Shown: positions 31,154 to 42,859 of the stretch, piece by piece
Position numbering within the stretch: the stretch's first letter is position 1
Layout: each line of letters starts with the position of its first letter
NCBI RefSeq assembly: GCF_008843145.1
Contig: NZ_CP030265.1
Coordinates: forward strand, 5,015,001-5,079,000
Origin: Skermanella pratensis
GTDB lineage: Bacteria; Pseudomonadota; Alphaproteobacteria; Azospirillales; Azospirillaceae
DNA length: 64,000 nucleotides
Direction: 5' to 3'
The notes under the pieces: generated by a model
Database searches by the model: none
Told to the model about the DNA's origin: nothing
Seen by the model: only the letters and a program-made list of their open reading frames with translations
Program-made: the position numbers and the translations under genes

Positions 31154-34096
31154 TTACTTGACGGTCAGCGCCTCGTCGACGAGCTGCGCCTGCTCACGGT
31201 TGTGCCGCTTCAGCAGGCCGGTCGCCGGGGAGGCCGCCTCGATGCGGCCGGCATAAAGCGGACGGCTCGCCTTCAGCTGGGCCGCCACCATGCAGTCCTC
31301 GAGCCGGCGGTCGATGAAGGTCCAGGCCCCCATGTTGCGCGGCTCTTCCTGGCACCAGACCACGTCGGCGTTGCCGTAGCGGGACAGCTCGCGGGTCAGC
31401 GAGGTGCGCGGGAACGGATAGAGCTGCTCCAGCCGGACGATCGCCACGTCCTTGATGCCCCGCGTCTCGCGCTCCTGCAGCAGGTCGTAATAGACCTTGC
31501 CGGTGCACAGCACGACCCGCTTGACCTGGTCGTCGGCGACCAGCTCGTACGGCTCGCTCAGGATGCGGTGGAACGAGGTGCCCGGACCGAAATCCTCCAG
31601 CTTCGACACCGCCAGCTTGTGGCGCAGCAGCGACTTCGGCTCGAACACGACCAGGGGCTTGCGGAAGTCGCGGCGGACCTGCCGGCGCAGCGCGTGAAAA
31701 TAGTTGGCCGGCGTCGTGCAGTTCAGGATCTGCCAGTTGTCCTCGCCGCACATCTGCAGGTACCGCTCCAGGCGGGCGGAGCTGTGCTCCGGCCCCTGCC
31801 CCTCGTAGCCGTGGGGCAGCAGCAGCACCAAGCCGGACATGCGCAGCCACTTGGACTCGCCCGAGCTGATGAACTGGTCGATGATCACCTGGGCGCCGTT
31901 GGCGAAGTCGCCGAACTGCGCCTCCCAGATCACCAGCTCGTGCGGCTCGGCCAGCGAGACGCCGTACTCGAAGCCCAGGACGGCGGCTTCGGACAGCGGG
32001 CTGTCATGGACCTCGTAGATCGCCTGGCCGTCGCGGATGTTGTTGAGCGGGACGAACCGCTCCTCGGTCTCCTGGTCGACCAGCACCGAATGGCGCTGGG
32101 AGAAGGTGCCGCGGCCGACGTCCTGGCCGGACAGGCGGACCGGCGTGCCCTCGACGCACAGGGTACCGAACGCCAGCGCCTCGGCGGTCGCCCAGTCGAT
32201 GCCCTCGCCGCTCTCGATCGCCTGGGCCTTGGCCTTGAGCTGGCGGGCGATCTTGGAGTTGATCTTGATGTGCTTCGGATCGGTCGAGATCGCCTTTCCG
32301 ACCTCGCGCAACACGTCCAGCTCGACCGCGGTATTGCCGCGGCGGTCGTCGCCCGACGCCGCCTCCAGGCCCGACCACTTGCCTTCCAGCCAGTCGGCGC
32401 GGTTGGGCTTGTAGTGGCTGGCGACCTCGAACTCGTCCTCCAGCTTCTTGTAGAAGTCGGCGACGATCTTCTCGGACTCCTCGGCCGTGATGACGTTCTC
32501 GTCGACCAGCTTCTTGGCGTAGATCTCGCGCGTCGTCGCGTGGCTACGGATTGCCTTGTACATCAGCGGCTGGGTGAACGCGGGCTCGTCACCCTCGTTG
32601 TGGCCGTGGCGGCGGTAGCAGAACAGGTCGACGACCACGTCCTTCTTGAACTTCTGGCGGAACTCGATCGCGATCCGGGCGACGTGGACGACCGCTTCAG
32701 GGTCGTCGCCGTTGACGTGGAAGATCGGCGCCTGGATCATCTTCGCGACGTCGGTGCAGTACGGCCCCGAGCGCGAATAGCTCGGCATCGTGGTGAAGCC
32801 GATCTGGTTGTTGATGATGAAGTGGATCGTGCCGCCGACGCGATAGCCCTTGAGCTCGCTCATCATCAGCGTCTCGGCCACCAGACCCTGGCCGGCGAAG
32901 GCCGCGTCGCCGTGCAGCAGGATGCCCAGCACCTCGTCGCGGCTCTGGTCGGTCGGCGGGACGGTGCCGCAGCGCTGGATCTGCTTGGCGCGCACGCGGC
33001 CGATCACGACCGGGTCGACCGCTTCCAGGTGCGACGGGTTCGGGCTCAGCGACAGATGGACCGGGATCCCGTCGAAGTCGCGGTCCGACGAGGTGCCCAG
33101 GTGGTACTTGACGTCGCCCGAGCCCTGGACGTCCTCCGGATGGGCCGAATTGCCCTGGAACTCCGAGAAGATCGCCTTGAACGGCTTGCCCATGAAGTTG
33201 GCCAGCACGTTCAGACGGCCGCGGTGGGCCATGCCGAGCACGACCTCGCGCAGGCCGAGCTGCCCGCCGCGCTTCAGCACCTGCTCCATGGCGGGCATCA
33301 GGGCCTCGCCGCCGTCCAGGCCGAAGCGCTTGGTGCCGGTGTATTTCTTGTCGAGGAACCGCTCGAAGTTCTCGGCCGCGGTCAGGCGCTCCAGGATCGC
33401 CTTCTTGCCGTTGACCGTGAAGTCGGTGTGGTTGCGCCCGCCCTCGATGCGCTCCTGGATCCAGGCCTTCTGGTCGGGGTCCTGGATATGCATGAACTCG
33501 ACGCCGATGGTGCCGCAATAGGTCTTCTTCAGCACCTCCAGGATCTGGCGCAGCGTCGCCGTCTCCATGCCGAGGACGTTGTTGATGAAGATCGGGCGGT
33601 CCCAGTCGGCGTCGGTGAAGCCGTAGGTCTTGGGGTCCAGTTCCGGATGCTGCTCGCGCTTCTCCAGCCCCAGCGGGTCCAGGGTGGCCTGGAGATGGCC
33701 GCGGACGCGGTAGACGCGGATCAGCATCAGCGCCCGCAGGCTGTCCAGCGTGGCGGCGCGGAGCTGGTCCTGGTCCAGCGCGGCGGCCGGGACGGTAGCC
33801 GCTGCGGCGGCGCCGTTCGGGGCGGCGTGGCCGTTGGCCTTGGCCGAACCGTTCGGCTTGGCGGCGGGGGCGGGCTCCTCGCCGATCACCGCCGTGGTGT
33901 TGGGGGCCCAGCTCGCCCCGCGCAGTTCGTCCAGCACCTCCCGCGCGTCGTCGTTCAATTCGCCGAAGAAGCTGCTCCAGCTCTGGTCGACGGACTGCGG
34001 GTCCTTGAGATAGCGGGCGTACAGCTCGGCGATGAAAGTGGCGTTCGAGCCGAAAAGGAACGATGACTGATCAGGGGTCGCTGCGGTCGCTGACAT
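31154..34096 (-). CDS. sucA: 2-oxoglutarate dehydrogenase E1 component
   Basis: A 980-residue thiamine-diphosphate enzyme that decarboxylates 2-oxoglutarate. The N-terminal SSFLFGSNATFIAELYARYL segment, which docks E1 to the complex, the HRGRLNVLANFMGKP motif, the ThDP/Mg site with GDAAFAGQG and INNQIGFTT, and the C-terminal NMGAWTFIDRRLE region are all typical. It is preceded by a hairpin just upstream of the start and lies 97 bases after sucD. Confidence 0.97.
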   Translation of the reverse strand: MSATAATPDQSSFLFGSNATFIAELYARYLKDPQSVDQSWSSFFGELNDDAREVLDELRGASWAPNTTAVIGEEPAPAAKPNGSAKANGHAAPNGAAAAATVPAAALDQDQLRAATLDSLRALMLIRVYRVRGHLQATLDPLGLEKREQHPELDPKTYGFTDADWDRPIFINNVLGMETATLRQILEVLKKTYCGTIGVEFMHIQDPDQKAWIQERIEGGRNHTDFTVNGKKAILERLTAAENFERFLDKKYTGTKRFGLDGGEALMPAMEQVLKRGGQLGLREVVLGMAHRGRLNVLANFMGKPFKAIFSEFQGNSAHPEDVQGSGDVKYHLGTSSDRDFDGIPVHLSLSPNPSHLEAVDPVVIGRVRAKQIQRCGTVPPTDQSRDEVLGILLHGDAAFAGQGLVAETLMMSELKGYRVGGTIHFIINNQIGFTTMPSYSRSGPYCTDVAKMIQAPIFHVNGDDPEAVVHVARIAIEFRQKFKKDVVVDLFCYRRHGHNEGDEPAFTQPLMYKAIRSHATTREIYAKKLVDENVITAEESEKIVADFYKKLEDEFEVASHYKPNRADWLEGKWSGLEAASGDDRRGNTAVELDVLREVGKAISTDPKHIKINSKIARQLKAKAQAIESGEGIDWATAEALAFGTLCVEGTPVRLSGQDVGRGTFSQRHSVLVDQETEERFVPLNNIRDGQAIYEVHDSPLSEAAVLGFEYGVSLAEPHELVIWEAQFGDFANGAQVIIDQFISSGESKWLRMSGLVLLLPHGYEGQGPEHSSARLERYLQMCGEDNWQILNCTTPANYFHALRRQVRRDFRKPLVVFEPKSLLRHKLAVSKLEDFGPGTSFHRILSEPYELVADDQVKRVVLCTGKVYYDLLQERETRGIKDVAIVRLEQLYPFPRTSLTRELSRYGNADVVWCQEEPRNMGAWTFIDRRLEDCMVAAQLKASRPLYAGRIEAASPATGLLKRHNREQAQLVDEALTVK

Positions 34097-34108
34097 TTTG
34101 TTAATGAC

Positions 34109-34126
34109 GCGGGCGTTGGCGCCCGC
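34109..34126. promoter_or_regulatory. Hairpin just upstream of the sucA start codon
   Basis: GCGGGCG and CGCCCGC form a perfect 7-bp stem with a 4-base loop, 12 bases before the sucA ATG on the minus strand, with no T run after it. It may influence ribosome access or mRNA processing between sucD and sucA. I am unsure that it is functional. Confidence 0.35.
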
Positions 34127-34193
34127 GCCCTCTTTCTGGCAAGGGTTTACGGCTCCGACGGGCCGGTCGGGGACCGGCCCGGGCTGATCGGGA

Positions 34194-35069
34194 TCAACCC
34201 TTCAGAGCTTTCAGCATGGTGCTGCCCAGGCTGGCCGGGCTGTCGGCAACGTGGATGCCGGCGGCCTTCAGCGCCTCGACCTTGAAGTCGGCGGTGTCGT
34301 TGCCGCCGGAGATCACGGCGCCGGCATGTCCCATCCGGCGTCCCGGAGGAGCGGTGCGGCCGGCGATGAAGCCTACGACCGGCTTCTTCGTCTTGCTGTC
34401 CCTCAGGAATTCGGCTCCCTTGACCTCGGCGTCGCCGCCGATCTCGCCGATCATGATGATGCCTTCGGTCTCCGGGTCGTCCAGGAACAGCTCCAGGCTG
34501 TCCACGAAGTTGGTGCCGTTGACCGGATCGCCGCCGATGCCGATGCAGGTCGACTGCCCCAGGCCCGCCGCCGTGGTCTGCGCCACCGCCTCATATGTGA
34601 GGGTGCCGGAGCGGGAGACAACACCGATCTTGCCGCGGCGGTGGATATGGCCGGGCATGATGCCGATCTTGCATTCGTCCGGGGTGATGACACCCGGGCA
34701 GTTCGGTCCGATCAGCCGGGTCTTGGAACCGGCCAGGGCGCGCTTGACGGTCACCATGTCGAGGACGGGGATGCCCTCGGTGATGCAGACCACCAGCGCG
34801 ATCTCGGCGTCGATCGCCTCCAGGATGGCGTCGGCCGCGAAGGGCGGCGGGACGTAGATCACGCTGGCATTGGCGCCGGTCGTGTGGACCGCCTCGGCGA
34901 CGGTGTCGAACACCGGCAGGTCCAGGTGCTTGGTGCCGCCCTTGCCGGGGGTGACTCCGCCGACCATCTGCGTGCCGTAGGCGATCGCCTGCTCGGAGTG
35001 GAAGGTCCCCTGCGCGCCGGTGAAGCCCTGGCAGATGACTTTCGTTTGGGAATTGACGAGGACAGCCAT
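34194..35069 (-). CDS. sucD: Succinyl-CoA synthetase alpha subunit
   Basis: A 291-residue subunit that binds CoA and carries the phosphohistidine. The CoA-binding [15 protein letters not shown], the [21 protein letters not shown] segment and the active-site His in [14 protein letters not shown] are present. The start codon follows the sucC stop with no gap. Together they convert succinyl-CoA to succinate with substrate-level nucleotide triphosphate formation. Confidence 0.98.
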   Translation of the reverse strand: MAVLVNSQTKVICQGFTGAQGTFHSEQAIAYGTQMVGGVTPGKGGTKHLDLPVFDTVAEAVHTTGANASVIYVPPPFAADAILEAIDAEIALVVCITEGIPVLDMVTVKRALAGSKTRLIGPNCPGVITPDECKIGIMPGHIHRRGKIGVVSRSGTLTYEAVAQTTAAGLGQSTCIGIGGDPVNGTNFVDSLELFLDDPETEGIIMIGEIGGDAEVKGAEFLRDSKTKKPVVGFIAGRTAPPGRRMGHAGAVISGGNDTADFKVEALKAAGIHVADSPASLGSTMLKALKG

Positions 35070-36266
<1,197 letters not shown>

Positions 36267-36451
36267 GGACGTCCGTCTATCTGATGGCGGCTATCTGGTG
36301 ACGGGTGGCAAACGAAGCACCCCGGCTTAAGAATACCTGGCCCGTACCGTCGGGATCGCGGGGGTGCCGGCCGCTCAGTCTAGCACCCTCCGCGCCCCGA
36401 TTGAACCGGGCCCGGCCGTACCGGCTATGCCGGGCGGCCAGTCGGGATACG

Positions 36452-36476
36452 AAAAAGGCCGCCCGGAGCGGCGGCC
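36452..36476 (-). terminator. Rho-independent terminator of mdh
   Basis: On the minus strand GGCCGCC, six bases, GGCGGCC and then TTTTT: a perfect 7-bp stem with a T run, 15 bases after the mdh stop. This is a textbook intrinsic terminator and separates mdh from sucCD. Confidence 0.9.
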
Positions 36477-36491
36477 TCCCGAAGGCCGCTG

Positions 36492-37691
<1,200 letters not shown>

Positions 37692-37736
37692 TTAAGGTTT
37701 GGATGGTAATACCAAATTTGGCTGAGGAGAGCGCTC

Positions 37737-38138
37737 ATGTTGACCTGGACTTCCCGCTTGTGCGGTGCGGCGGCACTGCTCGCGGCCTCGCTGCCGGTAC
37801 AAGCCCAAGTGGTATCACCATCCCCCGGAACGGCCCCCGACCCGGCCTCCCGGCGGGCCCAGCCGACACCGCCCGCCTTCACGTCCGTGACCCCCGGCTC
37901 GGATGCCGCGGAAACCTTCGAATGCAGGTCCCTGCTGACTTTGCTGCGGGTCGACATCCCCTCCTGGGAGCGCGCGATCGCTTGGTTCGAGGAGCCGTTC
38001 GTCCGGGACGAGCCGACCCTGGAACAGCTCGCCGCGCGCCAGCGCTGCTTCGACATCATGGCCGCTCCGGTCGTCAGCTTCGAGGAAAACGTCCCGGTCG
38101 AGCGGCCGGTGGACCGGGTTCCGCGTCCCGGAATGTGA
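37737..38138 (+). CDS. Small exported hypothetical protein
   Basis: A 133-residue protein with a clear Sec signal peptide: a short basic start, a hydrophobic AALLAASLP core and a VQA cleavage site near residue 23. The mature part is Pro-rich at first, then acidic with three cysteines (FECRSLL ... QRCFD pattern). A good AGGAG ribosome-binding site lies 8 bases before the ATG. I do not recognise the family. It is divergent from mdh. Confidence 0.65.
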   Translation: MLTWTSRLCGAAALLAASLPVQAQVVSPSPGTAPDPASRRAQPTPPAFTSVTPGSDAAETFECRSLLTLLRVDIPSWERAIAWFEEPFVRDEPTLEQLAARQRCFDIMAAPVVSFEENVPVERPVDRVPRPGM

Positions 38139-38445
38139 GCGTCGCCGGCCCTGGTCCGAGGAGTCCCGCCGGGCGCCCGGAAGGCCGCTTCGGGGTGCTT
38201 CGGGGGCAGTTTCCGGTTGTGGCGGCAGATTGACGCAGTGCCCGAAAGTCGGCCGGATCGGGGGCTGTTTGGACAGATTTGTATAGCCTTTCGCCCTCCG
38301 GAAGCAACTTCCCGCCGCAAGGCTGGCCATCCCGGCAATCTTCGCATCGCCACCACCCGGGCGCCCGGCAGAACACCAATCAGCCATCCGCCGGCGCCAC
38401 TTCCGGCAGCGACGGCTTCGCAGACCGAGAAAGCCTCCCCCGCTT
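38139..38445. other. Gap between convergent genes at 38138 and 38446
   Basis: A 307-base region between a plus-strand gene and a minus-strand gene that ends at 38446, so no promoter is required here. I see no clear terminator, RNA or gene in it. Confidence 0.3.
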
Positions 38446-39693
38446 CTAAAGCTTGACCCCGTAGAACTCCAGCTGCCAGGTCATCTCGACCGGGGTCAGC
38501 GGATAGTCCACGCCGTTGCGGGCGTTCAGCAGCATGCGCGGCGGGATGTTGGCGGCGCGCGATTGGAGCTGCATGGCGCAACGCATGCTCAGGCCCGCCC
38601 GCCAGGCCAGCGCGGTGACGCCTTTGGGGCTCTGCGCCCCGATGATCTCCTCGACCAGGCACGGCGCGATGCCGGCCATCAGCGCCAGGCCCAGCTTGAC
38701 GAACACCATGTCGTTCCACGACAGCGCGTCGCTGATGGCGCTCTCGTCGAGCTGGCCGACCGCGAAGAGCCGGCGGACGCGATGCTCCGGGGGCTCCCCG
38801 TCTGACCGCTGGTCAAGATAGTCGATCCGGCGGCGGGCGACGCTGACCACCTCGGCCGCGGTCTCGCCGTCCAGGTCGCGACGCTGCCGCAGGATGGTCA
38901 GCACGTGCTGGTCGACGAACTCGGCGAGCCGCACCGCGAGCCGGCCGGGCAGCCTGGGCCGCTTGGCCAGCGGCTCCTGCCAGGACGGGCGGGCGGCCGA
39001 CTGCTCGACCATGCCGGACAGGGTGCGCTCGGGGATCAAGGCGCCGTGGTTGTCGAGCAGCGCGGTCGAGGCGGGGATGTCGCCGGTCTCGTACAGGGCC
39101 GCCGCGACCGGACCGGAGACGCCGTCGCGCTGGGCGATCGCGCTGAGTACCCAGGATTTCGGCTGGTTGGCGATGATGCTCAGCAAGTCGTTGTCGGTCA
39201 GCGTGGCGCAGTAATGCAGGATCGGCTCGGCGACTTCCCGCTCGACGTCGCGGGCCAGATGCACGCAAAGGTCTGGCGGAGCGCAGGCGACGTCCTTGAG
39301 GCTGGACGCCAGCGCCTGCCGGACGCCGACCGCCTGGTCGCGCGCCAGTTGCTCCAGCGTGCGCACCGTCAGCTGGAAAAGCTGGCCCTGAGCCTCGCGC
39401 GAGAGGTCGGGCAGCAGTCGTGCCAGCTTGTCCGCCAGCAGGCGCCGCACGCTCTCGTCGCTGTCGCGCGCCAGCACGGCGCTGGCCTGCGCCGGCGCCG
39501 ACCGGTTGGCCGCCACCTCGCGGCGCACCTCGACCGCGGGATCGATCGCGAGGTAATAGAGCAGTTCCGGCCTGACGTCCTCGCGCCCGGCCACCCGCGC
39601 GCGGACGGCGGTGTCCTCGCTCTGGGCCATGAGCTTCGAGGTCTCGTAATCGAGCGGGCCGTCGGGCGGCGATTTCTGCTCTCTGATGGGCAC
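38446..39693 (-). CDS. DUF2336 domain-containing protein (HEAT-like helical repeat)
   Basis: A 415-residue all-helical protein. The repeated VRARVAGREDVRPELLYYLA, VRREVAANRSAPAQASAVLA and VRRLLADKLARLLP units are typical of DUF2336/HEAT-like proteins in alphaproteobacteria, built from helix pairs. There is no membrane segment. A distant paralogue lies at 41107-42279 on the other strand. DUF2336 proteins have no established biochemical function to my knowledge; a scaffold or regulator role is inferred from the fold. Confidence 0.8.
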   Translation of the reverse strand: MPIREQKSPPDGPLDYETSKLMAQSEDTAVRARVAGREDVRPELLYYLAIDPAVEVRREVAANRSAPAQASAVLARDSDESVRRLLADKLARLLPDLSREAQGQLFQLTVRTLEQLARDQAVGVRQALASSLKDVACAPPDLCVHLARDVEREVAEPILHYCATLTDNDLLSIIANQPKSWVLSAIAQRDGVSGPVAAALYETGDIPASTALLDNHGALIPERTLSGMVEQSAARPSWQEPLAKRPRLPGRLAVRLAEFVDQHVLTILRQRRDLDGETAAEVVSVARRRIDYLDQRSDGEPPEHRVRRLFAVGQLDESAISDALSWNDMVFVKLGLALMAGIAPCLVEEIIGAQSPKGVTALAWRAGLSMRCAMQLQSRAANIPPRMLLNARNGVDYPLTPVEMTWQLEFYGVKL

Positions 39694-39807
39694 GATCTGT
39701 CCTGGGCTGCCGGGCGCGGCACCTGCCCGCCGCGCTGCTCTCGGTCCTTTATCGGCGACCGGGGTTTCCGGAAGATGAATTCAGGGATTGGCGGCAGGGG
39801 GCGGTCC

Positions 39808-40359
39808 TCACAGCCCGGTCGGCGGCGGCGGTTCGGGTTCCGGATTGGTCGCCGGACTGAACTCGTGCTCGCGGCGCCGGCTGTTGAACTCGTCCAGGGC
39901 CCAACGGACGGTCGGAAAGGCGATCGAGTCCCAGGGGATCTCGTCCCACCTGAAAAGCCCGACCTCCAGGCTTTCCGGCCCAGCCGCCACGTCCGGCGAC
40001 CGGAGCCTCGCGCGGTAGATGAGTTGGACCTGGCTTATGCGCGGAATCTCGTACACGGCGAGCAGGCAATCGATCTCGATCCTGGCCCTCGCCTCCTCCC
40101 AGGCTTCCCGGGTCGCGCCCTCGGCAGTGGTCTCGTTCAGCTCCATGTAGCCGGCCGGCAAGGTCCAAAGCCCCCTGCTCGGCTCGATCGCCCGGCGGCA
40201 CAGCAGGATGCGGTCCTCCCACGCGGCCACGGAACCCACCACGATCTTCGGGTTCTCGTAATTGATGAAGCCGCAATCGGGGCATACGAGGCGGTGACGG
40301 TCGTCGCCCTCGGGGATGATGCGGACTGTCGGCCCGCTCGGCTTTGGATCGGAAGTCAT
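39808..40359 (-). CDS. NUDIX hydrolase with N-terminal zinc ribbon
   Basis: A 183-residue enzyme. The N-terminal [20 protein letters not shown] resembles the zinc-ribbon entry into ADP-ribose/NADH-pyrophosphatase-like NUDIX proteins, though only one C-x2-C pair is visible here. The NUDIX box is complete ([20 protein letters not shown], residues about 70-90), giving the Glu residues for Mg binding. It should hydrolyse a nucleoside diphosphate linked to another moiety; the substrate is not predictable. The C-terminal tail is Pro-rich. Confidence 0.88.
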   Translation of the reverse strand: MTSDPKPSGPTVRIIPEGDDRHRLVCPDCGFINYENPKIVVGSVAAWEDRILLCRRAIEPSRGLWTLPAGYMELNETTAEGATREAWEEARARIEIDCLLAVYEIPRISQVQLIYRARLRSPDVAAGPESLEVGLFRWDEIPWDSIAFPTVRWALDEFNSRRREHEFSPATNPEPEPPPPTGL

Positions 40360-40426
40360 GCCGGTAATGTGGCGCAGCCCGTGGGGGTGGGCAAGCGGAA
40401 CGCGCCGGCGCCCTCGGACGTGGACT

Positions 40427-40630
40427 TCAGACCGTGATGTTCACGTTCCGGCCGCGGGTGGCGAAAGGGTCCGTGACGGGCTGGTTCTCCGGGGTGCCGC
40501 CTTGGGGTCCGCCGGCAACCTGGTTGCCGCCCGGGCCGCCCTGCTGCTCGTCCTGGGGACGGGTCGCGGCTGATTGAAGCGGGCTGGAGTAGCCCGGTGC
40601 GGGACCGACTCCCGAAGCTTGCACTTGCAT
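40427..40630 (-). CDS. Small Gly/Pro/Gln-rich hypothetical protein
   Basis: A 67-residue low-complexity protein rich in Gly, Pro and Gln, ending RGRNVNITV. Support comes from a strong AGGAG ribosome-binding site 6-10 bases before the ATG and from ordinary codon use. No domain is recognised. It could be a small structural or secreted peptide, but no signal peptide is visible. It is on the same strand as the NUDIX gene, 67 bases upstream. Confidence 0.5.
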   Translation of the reverse strand: MQVQASGVGPAPGYSSPLQSAATRPQDEQQGGPGGNQVAGGPQGGTPENQPVTDPFATRGRNVNITV

Positions 40631-41106
40631 GGCGATCTCCTGGATGCGCTGCGGAAGCCGGGCGTCACGCGGACGCGGGCAATTCCGAAGAAGGGTTACA
40701 TCATCTGGAGTATAGCCCCGACGGGAGGGGCAAAGCCATACCCATCAGGCTGCGGCGGTATCGCCTTTCAGCGCCATGAAGGACGTTCGGTGCCCTATTC
40801 TCCAGCGTCCGGCAGGTTGAAAACAAATAGTTTAAAATACTGTTAATTCTGTGATCGAGTCACGGGCGAGGTGATCTCGGACGATCGGATTAACATTTTA
40901 CTAAGGAAGATTCCGCATGCTCGTCACGCTGCGAAGTCAGCGGGAACACGGTTCCGATCCAATGACCGGCCGACCAGAAGGGTCGCGAGAATGAAGTGTT
41001 TGGTTTTGGTTTTCCGGAGAATGCCGGCCGAGCGGAGGGTCCGTCCCGCGCCGCATCGCGAGGACGGCCGGGGGACCTCCCGGGGCGGTCCCGCCGGAGG
41101 ACGCCG
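40631..41106. other. Divergent region between the small protein and the second DUF2336 gene
   Basis: A 476-base gap with a marked AT-rich patch at 40815-40852 and another near 40889-40912. These probably hold promoters for the divergent genes, although I cannot place -10/-35 pairs with good spacing. A frame open from 40996 into the DUF2336 gene is considered untranslated upstream of 41107. No RNA gene was recognised. Confidence 0.35.
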
Positions 41107-42279
41107 ATGAACGGCGGCATGGCGGAACCGGGATCGGAAACGAGAACAGGCGGCGGAACAATGGCGCATCTGGCCGATCTGTTCGAGATGGCGCGGGACA
41201 GGAGCCAGACCGGACGGCGGGCTCTGGCCGACAAGGTCGGCGATTTCTATTTCGCGGGACACAGCCTGTCGGACCGCGAGCGCGATCTGGTGGTCGATAT
41301 TCTCCGCCAAGTGCTGCGAGACGCGGAGATGGACGTCCGCCGGTCGCTCGCCGAACGGCTGGCCCCCCACGCCGAGGCGCCGCGGGACCTGATCGTGGCC
41401 CTGGCGAACGACCAGATCGAGATAGCCCGGCCGATCCTGATGCGCAGCGAGGTGCTCGAGGACGAGGATCTGATCGCGGTCGTCCGCGCCCACGCGGAGG
41501 CCCACCAGCTCGCCGTCGCCGGCCGGCCGGGGATCAGCACGGCGGTCAGTGACGTCCTGATCGAAACCGGCAACACGCGTGTCGCCGAGACGCTGCTGGG
41601 CAACCGGGGCGCCAGCCTGTCCGGACAGGCGATGATCCGCCTGACCAATGTCGCCCGCCGGGTACCGCCCTTGCGGCCGCCGCTGCTGGGAAGGCCCGAG
41701 CTGACGCCCGAACTGGCGACGAAGATCTACTGGCTCGTCTCCCAGGAGCTGCGGCGGACCATCCTCGACCGCTTCTCGATCCCGAGGGCGCAACTCGACG
41801 CGGCGCTCCAGGCGACGCTCCAGGACCTGATCGACGGGACCCGCGGCCGGACCAGCCTGACCGCCGACCAGCTGGAAACGGTCGAGCGGATGGCCGAAGC
41901 CGGCGCCATCACGCCGCAGGTCCTGATCCAGACGCTGCGCCTCGGCCAGATCGACCTGTTCAAGGCGCTGTTCGGCCGGATCGCCGGCCTGGGCCCGGAA
42001 GCCATGCACCAGCTGATCGCCGAGACTGGCGGCGAAGCCATGACCCTGGCCTGCCGGGCGCTGAGGATCGACAAAGGTTTCTTCGCCTCGATCTTTCTGC
42101 TGAGCCGCGCGGCCCGGCCGGGCGAGCAGATCGTCGATCCGCGCGAGCTATCGCGGGTGCTGGCGCTGTACGACCGCCTGACGCCGGAATCGGCGCTGCC
42201 GATCCTCCAAGGCTGGCGCCAGAACCCGGCCGCCATCAACCTGGTCCCGCTGCGCCGCCGCGAGCGCCCGGACGCCTGA
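41107..42279 (+). CDS. DUF2336 domain-containing protein (second copy)
   Basis: A 390-residue helical-repeat protein related in design to the product at 38446-39693: DVRRSLAERLAPHAEAPRDLIVALANDQIEIARPILMRSEVL is the signature HEAT-like unit of DUF2336. The start at 41107 was chosen for its strong GGAGGA ribosome-binding site; a second ATG at 41161 is possible. No membrane segment. The C-terminal part (GFFASIFLLSRAARPGEQI) is a conserved portion of the family. It is unknown whether the two copies interact. Confidence 0.8.
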   Translation: MNGGMAEPGSETRTGGGTMAHLADLFEMARDRSQTGRRALADKVGDFYFAGHSLSDRERDLVVDILRQVLRDAEMDVRRSLAERLAPHAEAPRDLIVALANDQIEIARPILMRSEVLEDEDLIAVVRAHAEAHQLAVAGRPGISTAVSDVLIETGNTRVAETLLGNRGASLSGQAMIRLTNVARRVPPLRPPLLGRPELTPELATKIYWLVSQELRRTILDRFSIPRAQLDAALQATLQDLIDGTRGRTSLTADQLETVERMAEAGAITPQVLIQTLRLGQIDLFKALFGRIAGLGPEAMHQLIAETGGEAMTLACRALRIDKGFFASIFLLSRAARPGEQIVDPRELSRVLALYDRLTPESALPILQGWRQNPAAINLVPLRRRERPDA

Positions 42280-42308
42280 CCGGTCCCGCCGCCGGCCCCC
42301 GCCCCCCT

Positions 42309-42737
42309 TCAGGAGTTGGTCGTCGGAACCCAGGGGATGCGCTCGACGGTGATGCCTTCCTCTTTCAGCTCCGACGATTCGGCTTCCGTCGCCTCTCCGT
42401 AGATGCCGCGGCTTTCCACTTCGCCATAATGGATGCGCCGGGCCTCCTCGGCGAAACGGTCGCCGACATAGTCGCAGTTCTCCTCGACCTTGCGGCGCAG
42501 ATCCTTCAGCTCGCGCAGGATCTCCGCCTTCCGCCGGACCGCCTCGTCGGTGTCCTTGGCGGACATGTCGCGCGACTTGGCGATGCGCGGCGCCATCGGC
42601 GCCTTGCCGATCCGGACGTTACCGCAGATCGGGCAGGAGATCTCCTGCGCTGACGCCTGCGCCTCGTAAGCGCTGCTGTTCCTGAACCAGGCTTCGAAGA
42701 CGTGGCCGGCCTGGCACTTGAGATCGAAGAGGATCAT
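42309..42737 (-). CDS. DUF1178 family protein
   Basis: A 142-residue protein with the family start MILFDLKCQAGHVFEAWFRNSSAYE and a C-x2-C in SCPICGN; together with the Cys-Gly-His of the N-terminus this suggests a zinc-ribbon. The family-typical KAEILRELKDLRRKVEENCDYVGDRFAEEARRIHYGE and RGIYGEATEAE segments are complete. In many alphaproteobacteria DUF1178 follows a grxC-nitrilase pair directly; here that pair lies 3 kb upstream with three plus-strand genes in between. The function is unknown. Confidence 0.88.
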   Translation of the reverse strand: MILFDLKCQAGHVFEAWFRNSSAYEAQASAQEISCPICGNVRIGKAPMAPRIAKSRDMSAKDTDEAVRRKAEILRELKDLRRKVEENCDYVGDRFAEEARRIHYGEVESRGIYGEATEAESSELKEEGITVERIPWVPTTNS

Positions 42738-42859
42738 CGACCGTTACTCGTTCCGCTCCTGGCGGCGGCGGCGCCGTCGCATGTTCACTGATCAGCCTGA
42801 TCTGTCATATATGTACGAATTGGTTAGGCCAAGATGAAAGCACAAGCGGTTACCGGACC

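Noticed and set aside
29696-34066. 1456-codon plus-strand open frame across odhB and sucA
   Set aside because: It is antisense to odhB and sucA, whose proteins are unmistakable. Long antisense frames are common in GC-rich DNA, and this one shows no domain or ribosome-binding site.
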